The position numbers and the translations under genes are program-made. A model generated the notes under the pieces. The model was not told where the DNA came from, ran no database searches, and was given only the letters and a program-made list of their open reading frames with translations. Positions 51,141-60,236 of a DNA stretch of 64,000 nucleotides are shown one piece after another. The stretch's first letter is position 1, and each line of letters opens with the position of its first letter. Origin of the DNA: Obesumbacterium proteus (GTDB taxonomy: Bacteria > Pseudomonadota > Gammaproteobacteria > Enterobacterales > Enterobacteriaceae); NCBI RefSeq assembly GCF_001586165.1, contig NZ_CP014608.1:4402001-4466000 (forward strand). Reading direction: 5' to 3'.

Positions 51141-52568
51141 TTACTGCATCAGCAAATACAGTGAGTTATCACCACGTTGGATGTTCAGTGCCAGAACCGG
51201 TGGTTTGGAATCCATAATCTTGCGCAGCTCGCCCAAGTTAGCGACTGGCTGCTGGTTCACGCCCAGAATGATGTCGCCTTTCTGCAAACCAACGCGTGCC
51301 GCCGTTGAACCTTTCTGTACGTTATCAACCTTAACGCCTTTAACGTTACCGGTGGTCACGTTGCTCAACTCAGCGCCTTCAATACCTGCAAAGACATTGC
51401 TTGATGCCACTTGGCTTTGTTGGCTCTGCTCTAAGGTCACGTCAACCGTGATTGGTTTACCGTCACGGATCAGGCCCAGTTTCAGCTTGCTGCCTACTGG
51501 CATAGTCCCGATTTCAGCACGGAACGAAGCGAAGCTAGAAATTGCTTTACCGTTCAGAGAAACCACCACGTCACCGGCTTTAATGCCCGCTTTCGCCGCA
51601 GAAGACTTCGGCAACACTTGGCTAATGAATGCGCCACGCTGTGCGTCTACCTTCATGGCCTTAGCCAATTCAGAGTTCAGCTCGGTGCCCATAATCCCCA
51701 GTTCGCCACGTTTCACCTGACCAAATTCGACCATCTGACCGGTGAGGTTTTTCACCATGTTGCTTGGAATCGCGAAACCGATACCGATGTTGCCGCCGTC
51801 CGGTGCCAGAATTGCGGTGTTAATCCCGATCAATTCGCCGTTCAGATTCACCAGCGCACCGCCAGAGTTACCACGGTTAATTGCCGCATCCGTCTGGATA
51901 AAGTTTTCGTAGTTTTCGACATTCAGGCCACTGCGTCCTAACGCAGAAACGATACCTGAAGTCACGGTTTCACCTAAACCATATGGGTTACCAATAGCCA
52001 CGGTGTAATCACCCACGCGCAGTGCATCAGAGTCGGCCATTTTAATCGCCGTCAGATTTTTAGCGTCTTTCAACTGGATCAACGCAATATCGGTACGTGG
52101 ATCGGTGCCGATCACTTTCGCGTCATATTTGCGTCCATCGCTCAATTGCACTTGGATGGAGTCTGCGTTTTCTACGACGTGGTTATTCGTCGCCACGTAG
52201 CCTTTGGCTGCATCAATAATGACGCCAGAACCCAAGGCTTTGAATTTTTCTTTCGATGGGCCGTTGGCACCGCCGCCCTGACACATCGGTGAACCGCTAA
52301 ACGGTGAACCTTCCTGACAGAAAGGAGAATTATCACCAAAGAATTGCTGGAACTGCTGTGGCATACGCGCGTTGTTATTCACCGTCGCGCTACCTTCCAC
52401 ATTGATGCTCACCACGGATGGCATCACCTTCTCCAGCATGGGTGCCAGGCTAGGTAGCTGCTGGCTGGTCGCAGCCGACGCCGTTTCAGCCGCGCTGGCT
52501 GACATCGGGCTTAACGCCATTCCCAAACTCAATGCTACTGCACTCAATACTAAAGTGGATTTTTTCAT
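51141..52568 (-). CDS. degP: Periplasmic serine protease/chaperone DegP (HtrA)
   Basis: DegP degrades or refolds damaged envelope proteins. The 475-residue precursor has a signal peptide (MKKSTLVLSAVALSLG to SASA), a trypsin-like domain with triad His130 (TNNHVVENA), Asp160 (PRTDIAL) and Ser235 (GNSGGALV), and two PDZ domains (SSAAKAGIKAGDVVVSLNG; ARVGLQKGDIILGVN). A CxxxxxxxxxxxC loop is present in the LA loop (FCQEG, PMCQG). The start at 52566-52568 matches E. coli; the frame upstream has no signal character. A sigma-E-like promoter lies upstream. Confidence 0.96.
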   Translation of the reverse strand: MKKSTLVLSAVALSLGMALSPMSASAAETASAATSQQLPSLAPMLEKVMPSVVSINVEGSATVNNNARMPQQFQQFFGDNSPFCQEGSPFSGSPMCQGGGANGPSKEKFKALGSGVIIDAAKGYVATNNHVVENADSIQVQLSDGRKYDAKVIGTDPRTDIALIQLKDAKNLTAIKMADSDALRVGDYTVAIGNPYGLGETVTSGIVSALGRSGLNVENYENFIQTDAAINRGNSGGALVNLNGELIGINTAILAPDGGNIGIGFAIPSNMVKNLTGQMVEFGQVKRGELGIMGTELNSELAKAMKVDAQRGAFISQVLPKSSAAKAGIKAGDVVVSLNGKAISSFASFRAEIGTMPVGSKLKLGLIRDGKPITVDVTLEQSQQSQVASSNVFAGIEGAELSNVTTGNVKGVKVDNVQKGSTAARVGLQKGDIILGVNQQPVANLGELRKIMDSKPPVLALNIQRGDNSLYLLMQ

Positions 52569-52653
52569 AGAACTTTTTTCTCTTGTATTATCAACGATAA
52601 ATAATCTGAGGAACACATAACGTCATTCATGATGCTCTTATCTATAACGTAGG

Positions 52654-52681
52654 TCTGATTCGAGCATTTTCAACGTATTCC
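52654..52681 (-). promoter_or_regulatory. Sigma-E-like promoter of degP
   Basis: On the minus strand GGAATAC (52681-52675) is followed after 16 bases by TCAGA (52658-52654), close to the sigma-E consensus GGAACTT-N16-TCAAA. It lies about 90-110 bases before the degP ATG. degP is a classic sigma-E target. The -35 departs from consensus at the end, so strength is uncertain. Confidence 0.5.
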
Positions 52682-52840
52682 AACTAATCTGTTCACTTAA
52701 TCTAATCACTGGCAAATAAGCCGTGATATTTGTGCATATTAAGAGTCGAATAAAACAATGAAGTTCCCTTTGCATGAGTCAAGGAAGCGTAAAAAATTAT
52801 GGCGCGTCTTTACAAAACTCGACTTTATTCATCATCTTTA

Positions 52841-54349
52841 TTATTCCGCAGCCATTAAGCGACGGTATTCATCATAAGCATAAAGATCGGTCATACCGCT
52901 GATATAATCTTGGATTAAACGGGCCCGATAATAATACTCTCGAACCTCGCGTTGCTCATTAGACAGATGTTTAATCTGTTTAACGGCTTCACGATAAGCG
53001 GCAAGATGCTTTCCTGAAAGCTTATGAAATAGGCGAGTTTCAATAGGAAATTTTTTATGTTTATTATCTTCAACGAGTTTGGCAAAGTCGTCCATTGGCA
53101 TATCAAGCAAATCACTATAGATATCTAATAACCCCGTGATAACGCGATATCCCTGCAGTTCAAGCTGTTCAACTTCATGATGATTAAACACATAGCTGCG
53201 CGCTACATTTTTAAACACGTCAAGCAGACGATTTTCTTGCCCTTCATCGTCAATAAGCGGCTCATTAAACGCACCTTCAACGATTGACTCAAGATGATGA
53301 CAGAATCGGTCGGCGGCATGCGGTACCAGCACTTTAATGACATTCACTCTCAAATACATAAAGAACGCTTCTGAGCGACCCGCTGTTTGCATGCGGCTAT
53401 ACGCGTCACCGACAATCGTGGCGAAGAGTTCACCTTCCCCATCTTTGTTCCATTCGTCTTGGAGATAGTTATAAAGCTGTTCTACGGTAAAAATGTTCTT
53501 TTCTACCGCATCTTCTAAATCCGCAACACAATATGAGATATCATCCGCCGCTTCCATTATATAAGTCAGCGGAAAGCGGTGATATTCCTGAATGTTTACC
53601 TTTCGTTGTAAGGTATGGATAAAATTTTCTTCTGCCCAATAATAACCCGGCTTCTTCATCAAGTAGCTATATTGCTCTGGCTTCTCGCCAGTCCAATAGG
53701 CTGGACGGGTATATTTAAAAACACAGGCAATTTGCGCGTAGGTTAAATTTAGTCTAAGTAAGGTATGAATAAGCCGTATTGCCTGTGCATTACCTTCAAA
53801 ATTGCATAAATCAATTCTAACTTTGCCACGCAAAATATTCAGATCAGCATCAGCCGTGTTACGGCGCAACACCACAACTTGGCACTGTGATTCATCATCT
53901 GAAAAATCCTGTCCTTCCGCAATTACACCGAGTCGTCGGCTAAACCAATCGTTAATCGCTGATTCCCCAAAATGGCCAAACGGTGGATTGCCGATGTCAT
54001 GCATCAGGCACGCCATTTCAACGATGCTCTCAAAAGAATCAAGATACAGATCTAGGCCGAGGTCGCTTATGCGGCCTGTTTTTTTCAGATGATGAATGAC
54101 TTCTTTGGCAATATGTCGCCCAACCTGCTGCACTTCCATCGAATGTGTCAGACGACTCCGCACGGCGGCGTTTCGTTCTAGAGGAAATACCTGTGTTTTC
54201 TGCTGTAGTCGGCGAATGGCGGCTGAATTGATAATACGCCCACGATCGCTTTCAAAGCGTCGTGCTATTTCATATCCGTCGTCGAGCTCTTGGCTATCCA
54301 CGCTATAAAACCGCTGATAGCAAAATTTAGCACCTAGATTAATATCCAT
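52841..54349 (-). CDS. dgt: Deoxyguanosinetriphosphate triphosphohydrolase Dgt
   Basis: Dgt hydrolyses dGTP to deoxyguanosine and triphosphate. The 502-residue HD-domain protein has RRLQQKTQVFPLERNAAVRS, the first HD residues in RLTHSMEVQQVGR, and the metal motif MHDIGNPPFGHFGE. Family length is about 505. It is adjacent to degP and mtnN as in E. coli. Confidence 0.95.
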   Translation of the reverse strand: MDINLGAKFCYQRFYSVDSQELDDGYEIARRFESDRGRIINSAAIRRLQQKTQVFPLERNAAVRSRLTHSMEVQQVGRHIAKEVIHHLKKTGRISDLGLDLYLDSFESIVEMACLMHDIGNPPFGHFGESAINDWFSRRLGVIAEGQDFSDDESQCQVVVLRRNTADADLNILRGKVRIDLCNFEGNAQAIRLIHTLLRLNLTYAQIACVFKYTRPAYWTGEKPEQYSYLMKKPGYYWAEENFIHTLQRKVNIQEYHRFPLTYIMEAADDISYCVADLEDAVEKNIFTVEQLYNYLQDEWNKDGEGELFATIVGDAYSRMQTAGRSEAFFMYLRVNVIKVLVPHAADRFCHHLESIVEGAFNEPLIDDEGQENRLLDVFKNVARSYVFNHHEVEQLELQGYRVITGLLDIYSDLLDMPMDDFAKLVEDNKHKKFPIETRLFHKLSGKHLAAYREAVKQIKHLSNEQREVREYYYRARLIQDYISGMTDLYAYDEYRRLMAAE

Positions 54350-54581
54350 TCTGCATCCTTTTTTAAGCCTTCAAACAACAGACAAAAAAATAACCACTAA
54401 AAGAATACGCTAACAGTAATGTACTGAAAATTCATCCTTTGTAGGCCAAAGCCCTTACATTAGCAGCCGATTCATAGCCAAAAGCACTTTTTACCTCCTC
54501 ATGATAGACTAGGGCAGGTCTTTGAATGGCTTAAGCTTGAATATTTAACGAGCATTAACTCACTATTTTGCAGGTATTATC

Positions 54582-55283
54582 ATGAAAGTAGGCATCATTG
54601 GTGCAATGGAGCAAGAAGTTGCTGTGCTGCGCGATCGCATTGAAAATCGTCAAACTCTGCAGCGCGCAGGCTGTGAAATCTACACGGGCACCCTTGGCGG
54701 TGTTGAAATCGCGTTGCTCAAATCGGGGATTGGTAAAGTCTCTGCCGCGATGGGCACGACCTTGCTACTGGAGCATTGCCGTCCAGACGTGGTGATAAAC
54801 ACCGGTTCTGCCGGTGGTTTGGCTAGCACGCTGAAAGTGGGCGATATCGTCGTTTCTGATGAAGTTCGCTATCACGATGCCGACGTGACGGCTTTTGGCT
54901 ATGAGCCGGGCCAAATGGCGGGCTGCCCTGCCGCATTTGTCGCAGACACCAACCTGATTGCGCTGGCAGAACGCTGCATCACAGCGCTAAATCTGAATGC
55001 AGTTCGCGGCTTAATTTGCAGCGGCGATGTTTTCATTAACGGCGCTGAGCCGCTGGCTCGCATTCGTGCAACTTTCCCAAACGTTGCTGCGGTTGAGATG
55101 GAAGCGGCTGCGGTTGCCCACGTTTGCCACGCATTTAACACACCGTTTGTGGTGGTGCGCGCTATCTCTGACGTGGCAGACAAAGAATCGCACCTGAGCT
55201 TTGATGAGTTCTTAGTGGTTGCCGCTCAACAGTCCTCACTGATGGTCGAAGCGATGTTGCAGGAATTCGCTAAACAGGCCTAA
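54582..55283 (+). CDS. mtnN: 5'-methylthioadenosine/S-adenosylhomocysteine nucleosidase
   Basis: MtnN (Pfs) cleaves adenine from methylthioadenosine and S-adenosylhomocysteine, recycling methyl-cycle by-products and feeding autoinducer-2 synthesis. The 233-residue protein shows catalytic Glu12 (GAMEQEVAVL), NTGSAGGLASTLKVGD, EMEAAAVAHV and the Asp in RAISDVADKES. It is divergent from dgt and in operon with btuF, 20 bases downstream. Confidence 0.96.
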   Translation: MKVGIIGAMEQEVAVLRDRIENRQTLQRAGCEIYTGTLGGVEIALLKSGIGKVSAAMGTTLLLEHCRPDVVINTGSAGGLASTLKVGDIVVSDEVRYHDADVTAFGYEPGQMAGCPAAFVADTNLIALAERCITALNLNAVRGLICSGDVFINGAEPLARIRATFPNVAAVEMEAAAVAHVCHAFNTPFVVVRAISDVADKESHLSFDEFLVVAAQQSSLMVEAMLQEFAKQA

Positions 55284-55303
55284 GAAAAGATGAGACCCAA
55301 AAA

Positions 55304-56131
55304 ATGAAACTGAAACAGCCTGTCTCACGCCTATTGGGCGCTCTTTGGCTGCTGCTGTGTCTGCCGCTCTCTGCGGCAGACCGCGTCATTAGCCTATCAC
55401 CACATACCACCGAAATGGCGTATGCCGCAGGACTGGGCGATAAGATGGTTGCCGCCAGCGCTTATTCTAATTACCCGCCTGCTGCGGAAAAACTCGAAAA
55501 AGTGGCCTCATGGCAAGGGATAAACCTCGAACGCATTCTCGCCCTGAAGCCCGATTTAATTCTGGCATGGCGTGGAGGAAACCCTCAGCGCGTGCTCGAT
55601 CAGTTGGCCGGATTTAATATTCCCATCTTTTATTCCGATCCTAAAAGCATTGATGGGATTGCCGACGATCTCGATCGCTTAGCCTCTTATAGCCCAACAC
55701 CTCAGGTTGCTCACGATGCAGCAAACCATTTTCGTGACGAGGTGAAAATGCTACGTGAGAAGTATCAACGCCCAACCACAACTCGCGTACTGATGCAGTT
55801 TGGCACCCAGCCGCTTTTCACGACGTCTAAAGCCACCATTCAGAGCGATTTACTGTCGCTGTGCGGCGCCACTAATATTTTTGCCGACAGCCCAGTGCCT
55901 TGGCCTCAGGTGAGCCGCGAGCAGGTAATCGTCCGTAAACCGCAGGTTATTGTGGTCAGTGGCTCACAAGAGCAAGTTGAAACGGTGAAACAGTTTTGGC
56001 AGCCACAGTTAAACGTTCCCGTTATCGCCATCAATGAAGATTGGCTAAACCGCAGTGGCCCGCGCATTATTCTGGCAGCTCAGTCCCTGTGCGAACAATT
56101 AGATCACCTCACGCCTAAAACAGCACAATAA
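55304..56131 (+). CDS. btuF: Vitamin B12 periplasmic binding protein BtuF
   Basis: BtuF delivers B12 to the BtuCD ABC importer. The 275-residue precursor has a signal peptide (LLGALWLLLCLPLSAA), the start RVISLSPHTTEMAYAAGLG, and DLILAWRGGNP and SGPRIILAAQSLCEQL typical of class III binding proteins. It looks intact, so import of B12 is likely retained even though de novo synthesis seems damaged in this genome. Confidence 0.95.
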   Translation: MKLKQPVSRLLGALWLLLCLPLSAADRVISLSPHTTEMAYAAGLGDKMVAASAYSNYPPAAEKLEKVASWQGINLERILALKPDLILAWRGGNPQRVLDQLAGFNIPIFYSDPKSIDGIADDLDRLASYSPTPQVAHDAANHFRDEVKMLREKYQRPTTTRVLMQFGTQPLFTTSKATIQSDLLSLCGATNIFADSPVPWPQVSREQVIVRKPQVIVVSGSQEQVETVKQFWQPQLNVPVIAINEDWLNRSGPRIILAAQSLCEQLDHLTPKTAQ

Positions 56132-56135
56132 CTAA

Positions 56136-56170
56136 AAACACTTTTCTTTAGCCGTTGAAGAAAAGTGTTT
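56136..56170 (+). terminator. Hairpin after btuF
   Basis: AAACACTTTTCTT pairs perfectly with AAGAAAAGTGTTT around a 9-base loop, just after the btuF stop. A T-containing stretch follows; probable terminator. Confidence 0.7.
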
Positions 56171-56344
56171 AATTCTGTATCCCCCCATAGAAAGTGTTCA
56201 AAATTCAATGTATCTTATTGCATCGTAATAAATAAAATAATCAATTAAAACAATAAGTTAATTATATAATCACTCACTCGCTGATTTGACAGTTGTTATA
56301 CACAGTTGTCATACATTGCAAAGAAACAGACAGGGGAACCAACC

Positions 56345-56959
56345 ATGCTGGTGTATTGGCTGGATATTCTAGGCACCGCGGTATTTGCTATCTCAGGCGT
56401 TTTATTGGCAGGCAAACTGAGAATGGACCCGTTCGGCGTGCTGGTTTTAGGCGTTGTTACCGCCGTTGGCGGCGGTACCATTCGAGATATGGCACTCGAC
56501 CACGGGCCTGTTTTTTGGGTCAAAGATCCTACCGATCTCGTTGTGGCGATGGTGACCTGTCTAGCAACCATCGTACTGGTACGCCAACCACGACGTTTAC
56601 CCAGTTGGATCCTGCCGGTGTTAGATGCGGTTGGTTTAGCCGTATTTGTGGGTATCGGTGTTAACAAAGCATTTGCCGGTGGCGCTGGCCCGCTGATCGC
56701 CGTTTGTATGGGCGTGATTACTGGCGTGGGCGGTGGCATGATCCGCGATGTTCTCGCTCGCGAAATTCCAATGATCCTACGCACTGAAATTTATGCAACC
56801 GCCTGTATTATTGGCGGTATTGTTCACGTTACCGCTTATGCAACCTTCGGAATGGATCTGCAAAATGCCATGATGCTAGGCATGTTCGTGACATTAGCCA
56901 TTCGCCTTGCTGCCATTCGTTGGCATTTGAAACTCCCGACGTTTACTCTAGACAGCTAA
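56345..56959 (+). CDS. yadS: TRIC channel family protein YadS
   Basis: A 204-residue inner membrane protein of the TRIC (UPF0126) cation channel family, with two repeats of three helices plus a seventh. Each repeat carries the glycine motif: VVTAVGGGTIRDM and VITGVGGGMIRDVL. ATG 56345 is chosen with GGGGAA 8 bases upstream. It follows btuF in the order found in E. coli, but beyond a terminator-like hairpin. Confidence 0.92.
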   Translation: MLVYWLDILGTAVFAISGVLLAGKLRMDPFGVLVLGVVTAVGGGTIRDMALDHGPVFWVKDPTDLVVAMVTCLATIVLVRQPRRLPSWILPVLDAVGLAVFVGIGVNKAFAGGAGPLIAVCMGVITGVGGGMIRDVLAREIPMILRTEIYATACIIGGIVHVTAYATFGMDLQNAMMLGMFVTLAIRLAAIRWHLKLPTFTLDS

Positions 56960-56971
56960 ATAATTTTTCTC

Positions 56972-56992
56972 GGAGCGACGTCCTGTCGCTCC
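56972..56992. terminator. Hairpin between yadS and the cupin gene
   Basis: GGAGCGAC pairs with GTCGCTCC around GTCCT. TTTT precedes it on plus, so it is better placed for the minus-strand gene; either direction is possible. Confidence 0.5.
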
Positions 56993-57030
56993 TATCCATT
57001 TATGTTCTTGAATCTATTTACCTTCAAGCG

Positions 57031-57354
57031 CTATGAAATAAAGTCCTCTCTTTGCGGTGTAAATACATCGACCAGCGTTCCCGCCTCAATGCATACACAG
57101 CCATGCATAACATTGGGCTTTTTATAGAGCGTATCGCCCGCGCAGACCCGATGGGTTTCATCTCCAATCGTAAAATCAAAAACGCCGGATTTCACATAGG
57201 TGCTTTGCTCATGGGGATGATTGTGTAATGGGCCAATCGCTCCAGTTTGGAAGCAGACCTCCACCATCATCATCGTGCCACCGTGAGCAAGAACCTTGCG
57301 GGTAACGCCCTCACCTGCTGGCTCAACTGCAATATTTTGGTAAAAGAAGAACAT
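57031..57354 (-). CDS. KdgF-like small cupin protein
   Basis: A 107-residue single-domain cupin. Metal ligands are visible in GPLHNHPHEQSTYVKSG and the second cupin motif in GDTLYKKPNVMHGCV. It resembles KdgF-type cupins, which linearise unsaturated uronates from pectin or alginate. It lies 63 bases downstream of a UlaA-like sugar permease gene on the same strand, so a role in handling the imported sugar acid is plausible. AAGGAA precedes the ATG. Confidence 0.75.
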   Translation of the reverse strand: MFFFYQNIAVEPAGEGVTRKVLAHGGTMMMVEVCFQTGAIGPLHNHPHEQSTYVKSGVFDFTIGDETHRVCAGDTLYKKPNVMHGCVCIEAGTLVDVFTPQREDFIS

Positions 57355-57417
57355 AGTTTATTCCTTTAGATATAGGCTTTTCATGAATATATTCGCCGTA
57401 GTTCAAGCAACGTTTTC

Positions 57418-58671
57418 TTAGTGCACCAGACCAAACGTATATTTAATGAAAGCGGATAAAATCGTGAAATCAGGGTCGGCGAAAGTCACACCTGTAGCAC
57501 CTAAGTAGCTGAATAACGGTAAAACCAGCGCGGGAAGGAAACACAGTAATAAGCCGTTAACGAAGCTAGCAATGATTGCGCCTCTTAAACCACCGGTGGC
57601 ATTACCAAATATGGCGGCGGTACCTCCGCAGGTAAAACTGGCTAGAATTCCCGGCACAATAATCGGCAATCCAAGCGATGGGAAAATAGCGATACAGCAA
57701 AGTTCAGCAAAGAAGCTCACTAAAAACCCAATCAATACCGCATTAGGCGACTTATCAAAAAGAACCATGGGATCAACTGCCGGAATTGAACCGGGAGCAA
57801 TTGTTTGGGAAATACCTTTAAACGCAGGAACAATTTCTTCGGCAAATAGCACCACGCCCTTTTTAGCGATAAATAATCCGCCAGCAAAGACCGCTGATTT
57901 TTCCAGTAGCCAAACCAGATAAGGTTTCTTCTCCATAATGCTGACTAAATACTCATTACTGGAAAATAGAGAAGAGACACCAAGAAGGCAGAACATAGTG
58001 AGAAACGTTGCTACGTCTGAGTTTTTCAAAAAGCTAAATTTGTCGCTGACATTAACGTGCTCAACGTTAACCGAAGTGTTGCCAAACCATTTACCTAAGA
58101 AAGAAGCAATAAGGTAAGAGCTCGAGGCCGCGTGAGCGATACAATAATCATTATGACCGATGATTTTCCGGCTAAACCGGGACAAAATCGTTGGGAATAC
58201 GGCCATGTAAACGCCAATCACAACGGAGCCAAAGACTATGGAAAATAACTCGCTATAGCCTAATCCCACCAGCGCAGCCGTCACTGAAAAAGCCATAAAA
58301 ACAATAAGATGCAATGACAGATAGATAGATTTAAAACGCGTATATCGCGCAAGCAGAATATTAATTATCATAGCGAAAAATAGAATAATTGCCGCGGGAC
58401 GACCTAGTCGGTCGATAGTCAGCGCCATGATCGCTTCGTTACTAGGAACTACGCCTCTCAGACCAAATGCGTGGGTAAACAGGTCGCTGAACATGGTTAA
58501 TACGCCCCCCAGTATTCCGCCCCCTGTTTTAATCAGCACAAAGCCTAAAAAAGCGAGTACAGTCCCTTTTATAATCGTGGTCAGCTTTGCCTTTTGCAGG
58601 CAAAGCCCACAGAAAGCAATAAAAGCTATGATGATCGATGGTGTTCCAAAAACTTTTAATAAATAGTCCAT
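57418..58671 (-). CDS. PTS permease EIIC, UlaA/SgaT (ascorbate) family
   Basis: A 417-residue polytopic inner membrane protein like the ascorbate PTS permease UlaA (KTGGGILGGVLTMFSDLF, GVVPSNEAIMA, FGNATGGLRGAIIASFVNG). The start MDYLLKVFGTP has AAGG upstream; an ATG 45 bases earlier has none. No EIIB or EIIA gene lies in the window, so it must use components from elsewhere or act without phosphorylation. Its partner here is the KdgF-like cupin. Confidence 0.85.
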   Translation of the reverse strand: MDYLLKVFGTPSIIIAFIAFCGLCLQKAKLTTIIKGTVLAFLGFVLIKTGGGILGGVLTMFSDLFTHAFGLRGVVPSNEAIMALTIDRLGRPAAIILFFAMIINILLARYTRFKSIYLSLHLIVFMAFSVTAALVGLGYSELFSIVFGSVVIGVYMAVFPTILSRFSRKIIGHNDYCIAHAASSSYLIASFLGKWFGNTSVNVEHVNVSDKFSFLKNSDVATFLTMFCLLGVSSLFSSNEYLVSIMEKKPYLVWLLEKSAVFAGGLFIAKKGVVLFAEEIVPAFKGISQTIAPGSIPAVDPMVLFDKSPNAVLIGFLVSFFAELCCIAIFPSLGLPIIVPGILASFTCGGTAAIFGNATGGLRGAIIASFVNGLLLCFLPALVLPLFSYLGATGVTFADPDFTILSAFIKYTFGLVH

Positions 58672-59275
58672 AATAAACCTTATTTTTATATTAAGTTTGA
58701 AAGTCACGGCCAGCAAAAAACAGCAACACTCATCCCCTCATTAAATAGTTAATTTAACGAGTCGCATTCTTTTGTATAAATAAAATGGGTTATTACACGT
58801 ATTAATTGAATCTGTAAAAAGAACGCTTAATACTTTCTACGTTAATTTATTTAATTAAATAGCTCCTAACCATTTTCACATGGCATAAAATTTATAAATT
58901 TGGCTAATATATCTAATACCAAACGTAAACAGACAACTGAGCAAGTAGGTTTATCGACTCATGCTGCTTCCCATTAACCCTATAAAAATGAACCGGCGTT
59001 TCAAGTAGGAAGGCATTTTATCAAAAAGGAACAATGATTTTGTGACGCCGATAACTAAACCTGCGTTTCAAAAATCATAAAACCAATTTAAAAAGCTTTT
59101 TACAATGACCATTGGCAACATAGTGCGGCGGCAGTACGCCCCATCTTCGACTAAACTTTCTGTTGCGGATTACTTTCAGCATATAATTTTTCTTACAGCG
59201 GATCTTATCGCTCAGGTACGAAACGTTAAGGTCATGAGCACTCGGTAATCCAATACGCTACCGAGGAATATATCT
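58672..59275. other. 600-base AT-rich intergenic region
   Basis: This spacer lies between the divergent UlaA-like permease and the VOC gene. I see no coding frame with a ribosome site, no tRNA or repeat, and no clear operator. It is AT-rich with A/T runs; promoters for both neighbours must be here. A small RNA cannot be excluded. Confidence 0.4.
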
Positions 59276-59704
59276 ATGCAATTAAGTACTTATCTGTTTT
59301 TCGATGGAAACGCGGAAGAAGCAATTGCGTTCTATGCTCAAGCACTAGACGCAGAGGTTTTATTCAAAATTCGTTTTGGTGAAGCGCCGGTCGATGACGC
59401 CCAATGCTCAACCACGCCACCGTTCCCTGCCGATAAAATTATGCATGCTTCGCTTAAAATCGGAGACGGTTTGCTCATGCTGAGCGATGGCAACATGTGT
59501 GAGGAAGAGAAAAAGCACGGCGGCTATGCCGTTAGCTTGCACTCGAATGATTTAACGCAGGGGAAAATTTGGTTTGAACGGCTATCGGAGGGGGCAACGG
59601 TGACGATGCCTTTTCAGGAAACCTTTTGGGCTTTAGGATTTGGGATGCTAACCGATAAATTCGGTATTCCCTGGATGGTGAACGTAGAAAAAGCGATGGG
59701 ATAG
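59276..59704 (+). CDS. VOC/PhnB-like protein (YjdN family)
   Basis: A 142-residue protein of the glyoxalase/VOC fold, nearest to PhnB/YjdN proteins (YLFFDGNAEEAIAFYAQAL, MHASLKIGDGLLMLSDGN, WALGFGMLTDKFGIPWMVN). These are of unclear function, often annotated as 3-demethylubiquinone methyltransferase-like. GAGGAA lies upstream of the ATG. Single gene with its own terminator. Confidence 0.85.
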   Translation: MQLSTYLFFDGNAEEAIAFYAQALDAEVLFKIRFGEAPVDDAQCSTTPPFPADKIMHASLKIGDGLLMLSDGNMCEEEKKHGGYAVSLHSNDLTQGKIWFERLSEGATVTMPFQETFWALGFGMLTDKFGIPWMVNVEKAMG

Positions 59705-59718
59705 AGGGTTCTTAAAAA

Positions 59719-59750
59719 CAAAAAAGCCCGCGATCAACACGGGCTTTTTT
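59719..59750. terminator. Bidirectional terminator between VOC gene and erpA
   Basis: AAAAAAGCCCG pairs with CGGGCTTTTTT around CGATCAACA. It serves the convergent VOC gene and erpA. Confidence 0.88.
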
Positions 59751-59767
59751 ACTGGCTAGGTTAACGC

Positions 59768-60112
59768 TTAAACACTGAAAGAAGAGCCGCAGCCGCAGGT
59801 CGATTTCGCATTTGGGTTGGTTACGATGAAACGAGAACCTTCCAGACCTTCGGTATAATCGACTGAACCGCCAACCAGATATTGCAGGCTCATCGGATCG
59901 ACTACCAGCATCACGCCTTGCTTCTCAATGGTCATATCACCGTCGTTTACCTTATCGTCAAAGGTAAAGCCATACTGGAAGCCACTACAACCTCCGCCGG
60001 TGATATAGACGCGCAGCTTCAGATCCGGGTTTTCTTCGTCTGCGATCAGTACTTTAACTTTATTAGCTGCAGCTTCGGTAAACTGCAACGGCAGAGCCAT
60101 ATCTTCACTCAT
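59768..60112 (-). CDS. erpA: Iron-sulfur cluster insertion protein ErpA
   Basis: ErpA is an A-type carrier that delivers Fe-S clusters to apo-enzymes such as IspG/IspH. The 114-residue protein has the three ligand cysteines at 42 (GGGCSGFQYGF), 106 and 108 (TCGCGSSF), identical in position to E. coli ErpA. GGGAG lies before the ATG. Neighbours clcA and hemL match E. coli order. Confidence 0.97.
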   Translation of the reverse strand: MSEDMALPLQFTEAAANKVKVLIADEENPDLKLRVYITGGGCSGFQYGFTFDDKVNDGDMTIEKQGVMLVVDPMSLQYLVGGSVDYTEGLEGSRFIVTNPNAKSTCGCGSSFSV

Positions 60113-60236
60113 TTCTCACTCCCAAACTCTGCTTTTCACAGAATGTTTCTACACAACATGGAGACACGTACATGCAGGTATCGTCAGAAAGCCATGTTGA
60201 TTTATGCGGTCATTATCTAATACCTGACTAATTCGT

